Assembly: GCF_034670185.1 (NCBI RefSeq)
Contig: NZ_JAXMNY010000003.1
Location: forward strand, 186,001 to 250,000
Length of the DNA: 64,000 nt
Reading direction: 5' to 3'
From: Nisaea sp.
GTDB taxonomy: Bacteria > Pseudomonadota > Alphaproteobacteria > Thalassobaculales > Thalassobaculaceae
The translations under genes and the position numbers were made by a program. A model generated the notes under the pieces. The model was not told where the DNA came from, did no database searches, and worked only from the letters and a program-made list of their open reading frames with translations. Numbering within the stretch: the stretch's first letter is position 1; the number at the start of each line of letters is the position of its first letter. Below are positions 37,265 to 45,405 of the stretch, one piece after another.

Positions 37265-37750
37265 ATGTCCACCATATTGCATCTGTTCTGCGGCAAGATT
37301 GCCGCCGGTAAATCGACTTTCGCCAAACGCCTTTCTGGTCAGTCCGACTCCCTGCTGATCAGCGAGGACGACTGGATGAGCACACTCTATGGGCCAGAGC
37401 TGCAGAGCTTCGACGATTATGTCCGCTATTCGGCCAGGCTGCGGGCGGTCATGGAGCCGCACCTGGTCTCTCTACTGCGTGAAGGCACGTCGGTGGCGCT
37501 GGATTTTCCGGCCAACACACGGGGGCTGCGGGCCTGGATGCGGGGCGTGGCCGAAGAGGCGGAGGTCCTGCCGATCCTGCATTATCTCGACCTGCCCGAT
37601 GCGCGGTGCCGAGAGCGTCTCCGCAAGCGCAATGCGAGCGGGACACATGCTTTCGCGCCGAGCGATGCGGATTTTGACCTGATCTCCCGATATTTCGAGA
37701 CGCCGGAGCCGAATGAAGGGATTGCCGTCATTGTGCATGGAGTACTCTGA
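37265..37750 (+). CDS. P-loop ATP-binding kinase-like protein
   Basis: A 161-residue AAA_33/zeta-toxin-like P-loop protein. The Walker A motif is FCGKIAAGKSTFAKRL near residue 9. An acidic ISEDDWMSTLYG follows, where kinases of this group bind substrate. DFPANTRGLRAWMRGVAEE is a DxxA-type Walker B region, and the lid arginines are in DARCRERLRKRNASG. It probably phosphorylates a small molecule or nucleic-acid-related substrate. No antitoxin-like ORF is adjacent, so a toxin role is not supported. Confidence 0.8.
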   Translation: MSTILHLFCGKIAAGKSTFAKRLSGQSDSLLISEDDWMSTLYGPELQSFDDYVRYSARLRAVMEPHLVSLLREGTSVALDFPANTRGLRAWMRGVAEEAEVLPILHYLDLPDARCRERLRKRNASGTHAFAPSDADFDLISRYFETPEPNEGIAVIVHGVL

Positions 37751-37821
37751 GAGGACGCTTGATCCCGGCGGTTATCATCCTTTTGAAGCCTTCACGAACC
37801 CTTTGTGATATTGGGGAAATT

Positions 37822-37835
37822 CTCGGCGCGCCGAG
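37822..37835. repeat. 14-base palindrome upstream of the BASS transporter gene
   Basis: CTCGGCGCGCCGAG is a perfect palindrome located 32 bases before the transporter start. It could be an operator or a short hairpin in the leader. No regulator is adjacent. Confidence 0.35.
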
Positions 37836-37866
37836 GTGCGGTCAAAATTGAATAACGAGGTTCGAA

Positions 37867-38739
37867 ATGGGGATCGTCACTGACATCGTCCTGCCCTTGG
37901 TCCTGGCATTCATGATGTTCACCTTGGGGCTGGGGCTTCGGATTTCCGATTTCGGCCGCTTGCTGACGCAGCCGCGGGACATGGTGACTGGATTGGTCTT
38001 CCAGATGCTGCTCCTGCCGCTCGTTGGTTTTTTGCTGGTTTCCAGTTGGCCTTTGGCCCCCGAAATTGCCATGGGAGTGATGTTGATCGCCGTGGCGCCG
38101 GGCGGTGTGACATCGAATTTCCTGACCTCGCTGGCGAGAGGAGACGTCGCGCTTTCGGTGTCGCTGACTGCCGTCGCCAGTTTGCTCAGCGTGGTGACCA
38201 TCCCGCTGGTTCTGGGCATGGCCTATCAACAGATTGTCGGTGAGGCACTCGCCGGGGAAGTCTCAATCGGCAAAACCGCAATCAGCATTTTCCTGATCGT
38301 CACCGTGCCGGTCCTGCTCGGCATGGCAGTGCGTCACTTTGTGTCCGATTTGACGGACCGTTGCGTTCCCTACGCCACCAAACTCTCGACTCTGTTCTTC
38401 GTGCTCGTCCTCGCGGGCGCAATTCTTCAGGAGCGGGATAACGTGGTGGCGTATTTTGCCGAAGCCGGACTGGTCACGCTTGCACTGAACATCGTCATGA
38501 TGGTGCTCGCCTTCCTCGGAGCACTGTCGCTTGGGAGCGGGCCGGAGCAGCGTATTTCGATCTGTATCGAATGCGGTCTTCAGAACGGCACCCTCGCCAT
38601 CGCGGTGGGCGTGCTGATCTTTGGCGGCGGCGCCTACGTCATTCCAGCGGCAACATACAGCCTGATCATGTTCGCAACCGGGCTGCTGTTTCTTGCACTG
38701 GCTCGGCGGAAGCTGATACCCGCCGCCAATGCCGAGTGA
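37867..38739 (+). CDS. Bile acid:sodium symporter (BASS) family transporter
   Basis: A 290-residue polytopic inner-membrane protein with nine to ten hydrophobic segments. MMFTLGLGLRISDFGRLL and IAVAPGGVTSNFLTSLARGD are the family's conserved first-helix and crossover motifs, and CIECGLQNGTLAIAVG is the second crossover region. It should carry organic anions with Na+. Bacterial relatives move pantoate, pyruvate or bile-acid-like compounds; the substrate here cannot be named. It is convergent with ychF (12 bases apart). Confidence 0.9.
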   Translation: MGIVTDIVLPLVLAFMMFTLGLGLRISDFGRLLTQPRDMVTGLVFQMLLLPLVGFLLVSSWPLAPEIAMGVMLIAVAPGGVTSNFLTSLARGDVALSVSLTAVASLLSVVTIPLVLGMAYQQIVGEALAGEVSIGKTAISIFLIVTVPVLLGMAVRHFVSDLTDRCVPYATKLSTLFFVLVLAGAILQERDNVVAYFAEAGLVTLALNIVMMVLAFLGALSLGSGPEQRISICIECGLQNGTLAIAVGVLIFGGGAYVIPAATYSLIMFATGLLFLALARRKLIPAANAE

Positions 38740-38751
38740 AGTCCGTAGTGG

Positions 38752-39855
38752 TCAGACGTTGAAGCGGAAGTGGAAGACGTCGCCGTCCTTCACCAGATAT
38801 TCCGAGCCTTCGACCCGCATCTTGCCGGCTTCCTTGGCGCCGCTCTCGCCGCCGCAGGCAACGAAATCGTCATAGGAGATGGTTTCCGCCCGGATGAAGC
38901 CGCGCTCGAAATCGGTATGGATCACGCCTGCCGCGTTCGGGGCTTTGGCGCCCCGGCCGACGGTCCATGCGCGGGCCTCCTTCGGGCCGACCGTAAAGAA
39001 GGTCAGCAGGTCGAGCAGGCTGTAGCCGGCGCGGATGACACGGGCAAGCCCGGTCTCCTCGAGGTCGAGGGTTTCGAGGAATTCGGCTTTCTCTTCTGCG
39101 GTGCCGAGTTGGGCAATCTCCGACTCGATCGCGGCTGAGATCACAACGGCGACGGCGCCCTCGGCTTTCGCCATCTCGAACACCTTGGCGGAATACTCGT
39201 TACCCTCGGCCGAGCTTTCCTCGTCGACATTGCAGACATAAAGCACCGGCTTGGTGGTCAGCAGTTGCAGGGTGGCGACGATCTTCTGTTCTTCCGGGCT
39301 CCAGTCATCGATGGAGCGGCCCGGTTTGCCGTCACGCAGGGCTTCCAGAAGCCTGGTCATGATGGCGACCTGGATCTTTGCATCCTTGTCGCCGGACTTG
39401 GCTTTCTTCTCCAGCGGGGAGATCCGGCGCTCCAGGCTGTCGAGGTCGCACAGCATCAGCTCGGTCTCAATGGTCTCCGCATCGCGTAGCGGGTCGACAG
39501 ATCCTTCGACATGGGTGATGTCGTCGGAGGCGAAGCAGCGCAGCACATGCACGATGGCGTCGACTTCGCGGATGTTGGCGAGGAACTGGTTGCCGAGGCC
39601 TTCACCCTTGCTGGCGCCGCGCACCAGACCGGCAATATCGACGAATTCAAGCTGCGTCGGCAGGATGGTTTTCGAGCTGGCGAGTTCGGCCAGCTTGTCG
39701 AGCCGCGGGTCCGGCACGGCCACCCGGCCGGTATTCGGCTCGATGGTGCAGAATGGATAGTTCGCCGCTTCCGCTGCTGCCGTTTCGGTCAGCGCGTTGA
39801 AGAGGGTGGATTTGCCGACATTCGGCAGGCCAACGATGCCGCACTTGAAGCCCAT
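38752..39855 (-). CDS. ychF: YchF/OLA1-type ATPase
   Basis: A 367-residue member of the Obg-related family that hydrolyses ATP and associates with ribosomes. The P-loop is [18 protein letters not shown] and the G2/G3 region is [21 protein letters not shown]. The G4 position reads YVCNVDEES in place of NKxD, which explains the family's ATP preference. The coiled-coil and C-terminal TGS domains follow ([21 protein letters not shown]). Its start lies three bases after the pth stop. It is the last gene of rplY-pth-ychF. Confidence 0.96.
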   Translation of the reverse strand: MGFKCGIVGLPNVGKSTLFNALTETAAAEAANYPFCTIEPNTGRVAVPDPRLDKLAELASSKTILPTQLEFVDIAGLVRGASKGEGLGNQFLANIREVDAIVHVLRCFASDDITHVEGSVDPLRDAETIETELMLCDLDSLERRISPLEKKAKSGDKDAKIQVAIMTRLLEALRDGKPGRSIDDWSPEEQKIVATLQLLTTKPVLYVCNVDEESSAEGNEYSAKVFEMAKAEGAVAVVISAAIESEIAQLGTAEEKAEFLETLDLEETGLARVIRAGYSLLDLLTFFTVGPKEARAWTVGRGAKAPNAAGVIHTDFERGFIRAETISYDDFVACGGESGAKEAGKMRVEGSEYLVKDGDVFHFRFNV

Positions 39856-39858
39856 GAC

Positions 39859-40521
39859 TTAATTTTCCTGACTGTTATCGCTGGCGCCGTCAGCCTTGGC
39901 TGGGTCCGGCTTGTTGTTTTGTTTCGGCGGTTTTGGCGGCTTCGGGCGTTGCGGGAACACGGCCTGACTGACCCGGCTCATGAAACCGCTTTCGTCACCA
40001 CGGACCAGAAGGTCCGCTTCGTCGGCGACGGCGGGCACGAGTTTCGAAAGCCACCCGGTGCGCTCCGCCTTGGCGAAATCCTGCAGCACATAGTCCTTCA
40101 CCCGGTTCTTATCACCCGGATGGCCGACGCCGAGCCGGACCCGCCAGTATTCCTTGCCGACATGGGCGTCGAGGCTGCGAATACCGTTATGCCCGCCGGA
40201 ACCGCCGCCGCGCTTCACGCGCAGCTTGCCGGGTTCAAGGTCGATCTCGTCATAGAAGACGATGATGTTTTCGAGAGGAATCTTGAAGAACCGGACCGCT
40301 TCGCTGACCGCGCGGCCGGAATCGTTCATGAAGGTGGTCGGTTTCATCAGCAGGACCTTCTCACCGCCGACGGTTCCGTCGGCGGTGAGGGCCTGAAAGC
40401 GTGATCGGAAAGGACCGAAGCCATAGCTTGAGGCAATTTCGTCAGCGACGAGAAAGCCTATATTATGGCGCGTCAGCTCGTATTTCGCCCCGGGATTTCC
40501 AAGGCCAACGAACAAAAACAT
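39859..40521 (-). CDS. pth: Peptidyl-tRNA hydrolase
   Basis: A 220-residue Pth, which frees tRNA from prematurely released peptidyl-tRNA. The motifs are FVGLGNPGAKYELTRHNIGF (with the catalytic histidine), MKPTTFMNDSGRAV and GGSGGHNGIRSLDAHVG. A Pro/Lys-rich C-terminal tail of about 30 residues (RPKPPKPPKQNNKPDPAK) extends beyond the usual end near residue 190. I take the ATG at 40521; the frame is open back to 40566 but the earlier residues are not family-like. Next to rplY and ychF, as in many proteobacteria. Confidence 0.95.
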   Translation of the reverse strand: MFLFVGLGNPGAKYELTRHNIGFLVADEIASSYGFGPFRSRFQALTADGTVGGEKVLLMKPTTFMNDSGRAVSEAVRFFKIPLENIIVFYDEIDLEPGKLRVKRGGGSGGHNGIRSLDAHVGKEYWRVRLGVGHPGDKNRVKDYVLQDFAKAERTGWLSKLVPAVADEADLLVRGDESGFMSRVSQAVFPQRPKPPKPPKQNNKPDPAKADGASDNSQEN

Positions 40522-40577
40522 CGCTCGGTCCCCTCCCGCCGGGCCGCCTCTCGAGGAGGCGGGCACGGCGTGGCCGA

Positions 40578-41222
40578 TTAGTCTTCGGACTCGGTTTCGG
40601 CTTCTTCAGCCGTATCTTCGTCCTCGTCTTCGGATTCGCTGGCTTCACTCTTCATCGCGGACGGTGCGGCGATGGTTGCCACGGTGAAGTCCCGATCGGT
40701 GATCGTCGGGGTGACACCTTCCGGAAGTTCGATCGCGCTGATGTGGATGCTGTCGCCGACATTCCAGCCGGACAGATCAAGCGTCAGTGAAGACGGCATC
40801 TGGTCCGGACGGCAGCTGACTTCGACTTCATGCCGAACAATGTTCAGAACACCACCGGCCTTGAGGCCCGGGCACTCTTCTTCATTGATGAACTCAACCG
40901 GCACTTCGACGGTAATCGTCGAGCTGGCGCTGACCCGAAGGAAATCAACATGCTCCGGACGATCGGTGACCGGGTGCAGCTGGACGTCACGGGCGAGCAC
41001 GCTGTGCTTCTTGCCGTCGACTTCAAGGTCGATCAGGGTCGAAAAGAAACCGGTCTGATGAAGCAGCTTCGTCAGCGCGCGTTCATTCAGGGTTACGGAA
41101 ACCGGGTCTTTCTTGTCGCCGTAGATTACGGCCGGGATGAGCCCCGCGCGACGGGCGGCACGGGCGGACCCCTTACCGACCCGGTCACGCGTCTGGGCGC
41201 TCAGTGCGATCACATCAGACAT
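40578..41222 (-). CDS. rplY: 50S ribosomal protein L25 / general stress protein Ctc
   Basis: A 214-residue L25 of the long (Ctc) type that binds 5S rRNA. The N-terminal domain starts IALSAQTRDRVGKGSARAARR, with AVIYGDKKDPVSV following. The C-terminal beta domain includes VEVSCRPDQMPSSLTLDLSG. The end is a strongly acidic tail (SESEDEDEDTAEEAETESED). GAGAAT precedes the ATG at 41222. It heads rplY-pth-ychF and lies 153 bases downstream of prs. Confidence 0.95.
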   Translation of the reverse strand: MSDVIALSAQTRDRVGKGSARAARRAGLIPAVIYGDKKDPVSVTLNERALTKLLHQTGFFSTLIDLEVDGKKHSVLARDVQLHPVTDRPEHVDFLRVSASSTITVEVPVEFINEEECPGLKAGGVLNIVRHEVEVSCRPDQMPSSLTLDLSGWNVGDSIHISAIELPEGVTPTITDRDFTVATIAAPSAMKSEASESEDEDEDTAEEAETESED

Positions 41223-41345
41223 TTTATTCTCCAATAAAGATGTTCCGCGTGCGGCTGACCTCCAGGGGTGCCAGCCCGCAAGGCGGAACGGATGAGCGGG
41301 GCGTTTTAGTGGCTTTCACCGGAAAAAGCTAGCGCAAAGCGGCCC

Positions 41346-41367
41346 GGACCGGGATACCGGTCCGGCG
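41346..41367 (-). terminator. Stem-loop downstream of prs
   Basis: CCGGACCGG and CCGGTCCGG form a perfect 9-bp GC-rich stem with a four-base loop, nine bases beyond the prs stop. On the minus strand a T run (CTTTTT) comes only about 18 bases later, so termination is plausible but not textbook. The remaining gap to rplY should hold the rplY promoter. Confidence 0.5.
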
Positions 41368-41375
41368 CGACAGGT

Positions 41376-42326
41376 CTAGAAGTTGAAGAGGCTGGAAACC
41401 GAGCGCTCTTCGCTGATCCGCCGGATCGACTCCCCGAGCAGCGGCGCGACCGAAATCTGCCGGATATTCCGGGCTACCCGGACGGCTTCCGTGGTCTGGA
41501 TGCTGTCGGTTGTGACCAGGGACTGCAGCGGCGAGGAGGTGATGCGGGCGACCGCGCCACCGGAGAGAACGCCGTGCGTGATATAGGCATCGACGGACAC
41601 CGCGCCGGAGGCCATCAGAGCTTCGGCCGCGTTGCAGAGAGTGCCGCCACTGTCGACGATATCGTCAACCAGGATGCAGCGCCGGTCCTTTACGTCACCG
41701 ATGATGTTCATAACCTCGGACACACCGGCACGTTCGCGGCGCTTGTCGATGATCGCCAGATCGGCGTTCAGCGGCTTGGCCAGCGCACGGGCGCGCACGA
41801 CACCGCCGACATCGGGCGAGACGATGGTGATTTCCTCATCGCCGTAGCGCTCCGTGATGTCCTTGTGGAACACGGGTGCTGCGAACAGGTTATCTGTCGG
41901 GATATCGAAGAAACCCTGTATCTGCCCCGCATGGAGATCCATGGTCAGCACTCGGTCGGCGCCTGCGGAAGTGATCAGGTTGGCGACCAGTTTGGCGGAA
42001 ATCGGTGTCCGGGAACCCGACTTTCGATCCTGACGGGCATAGCCGTAATAAGGGATGACAGCCGTTATGCGCCGGGCCGAGCTGCGTTTCAACGCGTCGA
42101 GCGTGACCAGCAGTTCCATTAGATTGTCATTCGCCGGATAGGAGGTCGGCTGGATGACGAAGACGTCTTCCCCGCGCACGTTCTCCTGGATCTCGACGAA
42201 CACTTCCATGTCCGAGAACCGGCGGATGTCGGCTTTCGCCAATGGCATGTTGAGGTAGGCGGCAATTGTTTCCGCCAAAGGCCTGTTACTGTTACAGGCC
42301 AGGATCTTCATACGAACGTCTGACAT
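41376..42326 (-). CDS. prs: Ribose-phosphate pyrophosphokinase
   Basis: A 316-residue PRPP synthetase that makes 5-phosphoribosyl diphosphate from ribose-5-phosphate and ATP. Visible motifs are [40 protein letters not shown], the flexible-loop [13 protein letters not shown], and the PRPP-binding [21 protein letters not shown]. The ATG at 42326 has AGGG upstream; a second ATG five codons later is also possible. It is 127 bases after the lipoprotein gene on the same strand. Confidence 0.96.
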   Translation of the reverse strand: MSDVRMKILACNSNRPLAETIAAYLNMPLAKADIRRFSDMEVFVEIQENVRGEDVFVIQPTSYPANDNLMELLVTLDALKRSSARRITAVIPYYGYARQDRKSGSRTPISAKLVANLITSAGADRVLTMDLHAGQIQGFFDIPTDNLFAAPVFHKDITERYGDEEITIVSPDVGGVVRARALAKPLNADLAIIDKRRERAGVSEVMNIIGDVKDRRCILVDDIVDSGGTLCNAAEALMASGAVSVDAYITHGVLSGGAVARITSSPLQSLVTTDSIQTTEAVRVARNIRQISVAPLLGESIRRISEERSVSSLFNF

Positions 42327-42453
42327 TCGTGCCCTGTGATCTCGGTTGGGAAAGGAGCGGTGAAATCCCTATCTTGCTGTGCCTGATCTCGAGGAAACCA
42401 GCATCAGTAGAAGCGGGCGGAACATATCAGCGCGTGTTGAAAGCGCGCAAGGG

Positions 42454-43383
42454 TTATTGCCGCTTTGTGACAGGTTTCTCGCCTATTCTTTGGCGCTCAT
42501 ACGCCCGCAGCAGCGGCAACAGGCCCTGCAGGGCGCCGTCAGCAATAACCGGGGAGTCGGCGACCCAATTGTCATCCATGCTGCCGGAAGGTACCGCGTT
42601 CTGCTGGTCTATCACGCCAATTTCTCTGCCGGCGGGATCGATAAGGCGCCAGGATATAGCGACGATGTCCGTATCCGCATTGATTGGCTTGATCTCGATC
42701 TTGCCCTTTAGCGAGAGGGCGCTTTCCGCAGTCGCTACGCTGTTCTCTATGGATACGCCGCGGGCGCGAAGTTTGCGTAACAGGGCCTGGCGCAGGATGG
42801 CGTTCCCGCTGCCGGCCTTGCCTTCTATCAAATCGACATAGAGCCCGGGAAGATCGGCCGCGGCGACGGTTTCCAGCTGCGGGAGCAGCCAGGCTGCGAT
42901 GCCTGGCGCGTTCTGGTTGGAGATTTCCCGGAAATGAGCGGCGATGGGCGCCTCCCAGAACGCGGAGGGCGGGGTCGACGAGACGCGTTTCTCTCCGATG
43001 ACCTTGCCGGATGGATCACTCAGCTCCCAATCAAGGACAAGTTCGGCCGGCTGGCCGACATGGAGTTGCTGATAGCCCTGACCCTTCAGGACATAACTGC
43101 GCTTGTTCCGGGCACTGACGCTCGCGATGACACTATGCTCGACGAGCGATTTCGAGATCGCCGCTGCCATGGCTTCTCCGACCCAGTCCACAGGTCCCTC
43201 AATCGGCTCGACGTAAATGCCGGCGGCTTCGGGGGCGAGAAAAAATTCGATGGCAGGCTTCTCGTGAGGCTGCCGGCTGAACGGGCGGGGTATTTCTCCG
43301 CAGCCGGTCAGGAACAGTGCCAGCAGTACCGGCAGAATGAGTAGGCGCGCGGAAAAGTCCCGGCACGGGAGGCTTTCTTTCAT
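42454..43383 (-). CDS. Uncharacterised outer-envelope lipoprotein
   Basis: A 309-residue predicted lipoprotein. A signal peptide with lipobox LLALFLTGCGEIPRPF puts the lipidated cysteine near residue 28. The mature part has two alpha/beta repeats of similar build: EPIEGPVDWVGEAMAAAISKSLVEHSV and VDLIEGKAGSGNAILRQALLRKLRARG, each followed by strands that include LVLDWELSDPSGKVIGEKRV and VAISWRLIDPAGREIGVIDQ. This internal duplication suggests two related lobes. I do not recognise the family. It sits in the conserved hldD-lgt-midA-pgeF-prs run, downstream of lgt, whose product would lipidate it. Confidence 0.78.
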   Translation of the reverse strand: MKESLPCRDFSARLLILPVLLALFLTGCGEIPRPFSRQPHEKPAIEFFLAPEAAGIYVEPIEGPVDWVGEAMAAAISKSLVEHSVIASVSARNKRSYVLKGQGYQQLHVGQPAELVLDWELSDPSGKVIGEKRVSSTPPSAFWEAPIAAHFREISNQNAPGIAAWLLPQLETVAAADLPGLYVDLIEGKAGSGNAILRQALLRKLRARGVSIENSVATAESALSLKGKIEIKPINADTDIVAISWRLIDPAGREIGVIDQQNAVPSGSMDDNWVADSPVIADGALQGLLPLLRAYERQRIGEKPVTKRQ

Positions 43384-43393
43384 GATCGGGGGC

Positions 43394-43465
43394 TTAAATC
43401 ACCAGGACGCAGCTGACAAGCAGCCCGATGATAGCGGCGGTGAACAGGATCTGGAGGTGAGGCAT
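43394..43465 (-). CDS. Putative 23-residue single-pass membrane peptide
   Basis: A 24-codon frame with ATG at 43463-43465 and TAA at 43394-43396 encodes a peptide that starts MPHLQILFTA and ends SCVLVI. It is almost entirely one hydrophobic helix. It occupies most of the 105-base gap between the M24 peptidase and lipoprotein genes, 23 bases after the former's stop and 10 bases before the latter's start. AAAGAAG, a weak ribosome site, lies about eight bases upstream. It could be a real micro-protein of the operon, or a chance frame. Confidence 0.4.
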   Translation of the reverse strand: MPHLQILFTAAIIGLLVSCVLVI

Positions 43466-43488
43466 CCGTCGACTTCTTTCCCGGGGTG

Positions 43489-44637
43489 CTACTTGCGGAC
43501 AAGGTCGAGCGGAAGCTTCGACAAACGCTCGTTTCCATCTTCCGTGACAATGAAAGTTTCACCGAGAGTCATTGCGAGATCCTTGTCGCTGTCCATCAGG
43601 ATCATGTGTGTGAAGAACACCATGCCGGGGCGGATTTCAACCGGGTTGCCATGATAGAACATCGGATAATCCATCCAGATCGGCGCGAAGACCGCCCCCA
43701 GAGAATAGCCGCACGCATTCATCCGGGCATGGCTGTAACCGCGTCGGTCCATGACACCGGCATGCGCGTCGAACACCGAGCCTACGATATTGCCGGGGCG
43801 TAGTGCCTCCCGACAGGCCTCCAGTGCTTCCACGCAGGCGCTGTGCATGTCGTCATGCTCGGGCTTCGGCTTTCCGATCGGGAGCGTGCGCATCATGCAG
43901 GCATGGTAGTGCCGGTATGCCCCGGCAAACTCCAATGTCAGTTGATCCTCGGCGTCCAGCGTGCGGCGGCCGGTAAAGTAGCGGCAGAGCAGGGCATCGG
44001 AGCCGGAGCCGATAATGAACTCGTTGCCGGGGTAATCGCCACCGCCCTTGAAGACGGCTCCTTGCATGGCCGCGAGTATGTCTCCCTCGAAGGCACCGGG
44101 TGCGGTCAGCTCCTGTCCGGCGACGAGGGCATCGTCCGCCAATGCGGCGGCGCGGCGGACATAAGCGAGTTCCGTCGGCGACTTCACCACACGCAACTCT
44201 GAGACCAGCTCGGAGCAGTCGGTCAGTTTGCAGAAGCCGTCGAGTTCTGCGTTGATTGCCATGCCGTTCCGTGCGGTCAGGCCATAGGCTTCGTATTCGA
44301 TGCCGAACGTCTTTCCGGCGCAGCCGATGTCGCTCAGCATCGCTTTCAGCTCGCTCGCCGGCGTCGCGCCGTCCCGGTCCACCCAGACGCGGATATCCTT
44401 GATCATGCTGGTGTTCTGCGCCTGCCGGAGATCCGGTGCCCGGGTCATCAGCGCCAGCCGTCCGTCCGCGCCGAGATAAAGGCACTGGAAGAAGCAGAAG
44501 CCGAACGTGTCATATCCGGTCAGGTAGAACATGCTCTCCTGACGGAACATCAGCAGGCCGTCGAGGCCGCGCTGCTGCATCAGCTCAATGGCGCGCGTGC
44601 GGCGCTCCGCGAGCTCCTGTTCGGCGAAATGCAGCAC
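43489..44637 (-). CDS. M24 family Xaa-Pro peptidase-like protein
   Basis: A 382-residue protein with the creatinase-like N-terminal domain (QRGLDGLLMFRQESMFYLTGYDTFGF) and the pita-bread catalytic domain from about residue 155. The expected metal ligands are not all present: the usual Asp positions fall in LTLEFAGAYRHYHACMMRT, where the canonical D...D pair reads E and A-x-Y, and the later HGIG-like region reads ACGYSLGAVFAP. It may thus be a creatinase-like hydrolase, or an inactive relative. A GTG start at 44637 has GGAG six bases upstream, inside the end of pgeF. Confidence 0.8.
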   Translation of the reverse strand: MLHFAEQELAERRTRAIELMQQRGLDGLLMFRQESMFYLTGYDTFGFCFFQCLYLGADGRLALMTRAPDLRQAQNTSMIKDIRVWVDRDGATPASELKAMLSDIGCAGKTFGIEYEAYGLTARNGMAINAELDGFCKLTDCSELVSELRVVKSPTELAYVRRAAALADDALVAGQELTAPGAFEGDILAAMQGAVFKGGGDYPGNEFIIGSGSDALLCRYFTGRRTLDAEDQLTLEFAGAYRHYHACMMRTLPIGKPKPEHDDMHSACVEALEACREALRPGNIVGSVFDAHAGVMDRRGYSHARMNACGYSLGAVFAPIWMDYPMFYHGNPVEIRPGMVFFTHMILMDSDKDLAMTLGETFIVTEDGNERLSKLPLDLVRK

Positions 44638-44640
44638 AAG

Positions 44641-45405
44641 CTACTCCGATATGACGATGGTTGAGAGTTGCCGTCCGTAATCCGGTTCGTTACGCAGGCG
44701 GGAACGCCGGTAACTGAAGAAGTTCGGCTCGTCCTTGCAGGTATCGCAATCCAGCCGGTAGATCTCGCCCAGCCCGAGTAAGGACAGGCGCGAAGTGCAG
44801 TAGTTCGAGAGGTCGAACTGGAAGTGCCCCTCGCGCTCGCTGGCGCTGAAGAAGGCGGCATTGTTCTTGTCCTGCTCAAGGAAGGGCTGCGGAAATTCCG
44901 GGCCGACCTCGTAGGATGTCTGGCCGATGCATGGGCCGACGGCCGCCTGGATGTTGTCCGCACGTGCACCGAGTTCGATCATCGCGTCGACCGTCGCTTC
45001 CATGACGCCGTTCAGGGCGCCGCGCCAGCCTGCGTGGCAGGCGCCGATGATGCCGTCTCCCGGGTCGGAAAACAGAACAGGCGTGCAATCCGCTGTCAGA
45101 ACGCCGAGGGCGACATTCTTGAGCGTGGTTACCATGCCGTCGGCGCGTGGAGGCTCTTCCGGCCGCTCGTTGCTGTCGATGACATGGACGATTGCGGAAT
45201 GGATCTGGTTGCAGGTGAAAAGGGACTCCGCATCGCAATCGAGTGCGGCCATGGTCCGTGCCCGGTTGGCGACGACGGCTTTTCGCGTGTCTCCGGAACC
45301 CAGCCCGCAATTGAGCGAGCGATAGATCCCCTGGCTGACCCCGCCACGCCTTGTATAGAAAGCGTGACGGATTTTGTCCGTGTTCATCTCGTCAAGTTGG
45401 ATCAC
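44641..45405 (-). CDS. pgeF: Peptidoglycan editing factor / purine nucleoside phosphorylase-like multicopper fold protein
   Basis: A 254-residue YfiH/PgeF protein. In E. coli it removes wrongly incorporated residues from peptidoglycan precursors, and homologues have purine nucleoside phosphorylase or adenosine deaminase activity. Zinc/copper-type ligands appear in VLTADCTPVLF and ACHAGWRGALNGVMEATVD, and GPCIGQTSYEVGPEF follows. HAFYTRRGGVSQGIYRSLNCG is the typical N-terminus. Its ATG overlaps the midA stop by four bases. It is followed three bases later by the M24 gene. Confidence 0.93.
   Translation of the reverse strand: MIQLDEMNTDKIRHAFYTRRGGVSQGIYRSLNCGLGSGDTRKAVVANRARTMAALDCDAESLFTCNQIHSAIVHVIDSNERPEEPPRADGMVTTLKNVALGVLTADCTPVLFSDPGDGIIGACHAGWRGALNGVMEATVDAMIELGARADNIQAAVGPCIGQTSYEVGPEFPQPFLEQDKNNAAFFSASEREGHFQFDLSNYCTSRLSLLGLGEIYRLDCDTCKDEPNFFSYRRSRLRNEPDYGRQLSTIVISE

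Noticed and set aside
37265..37750. Zeta-toxin of a toxin-antitoxin pair
   Set aside because: The P-loop fold is compatible, but no small antitoxin ORF is adjacent and the upstream gap has no coding frame.
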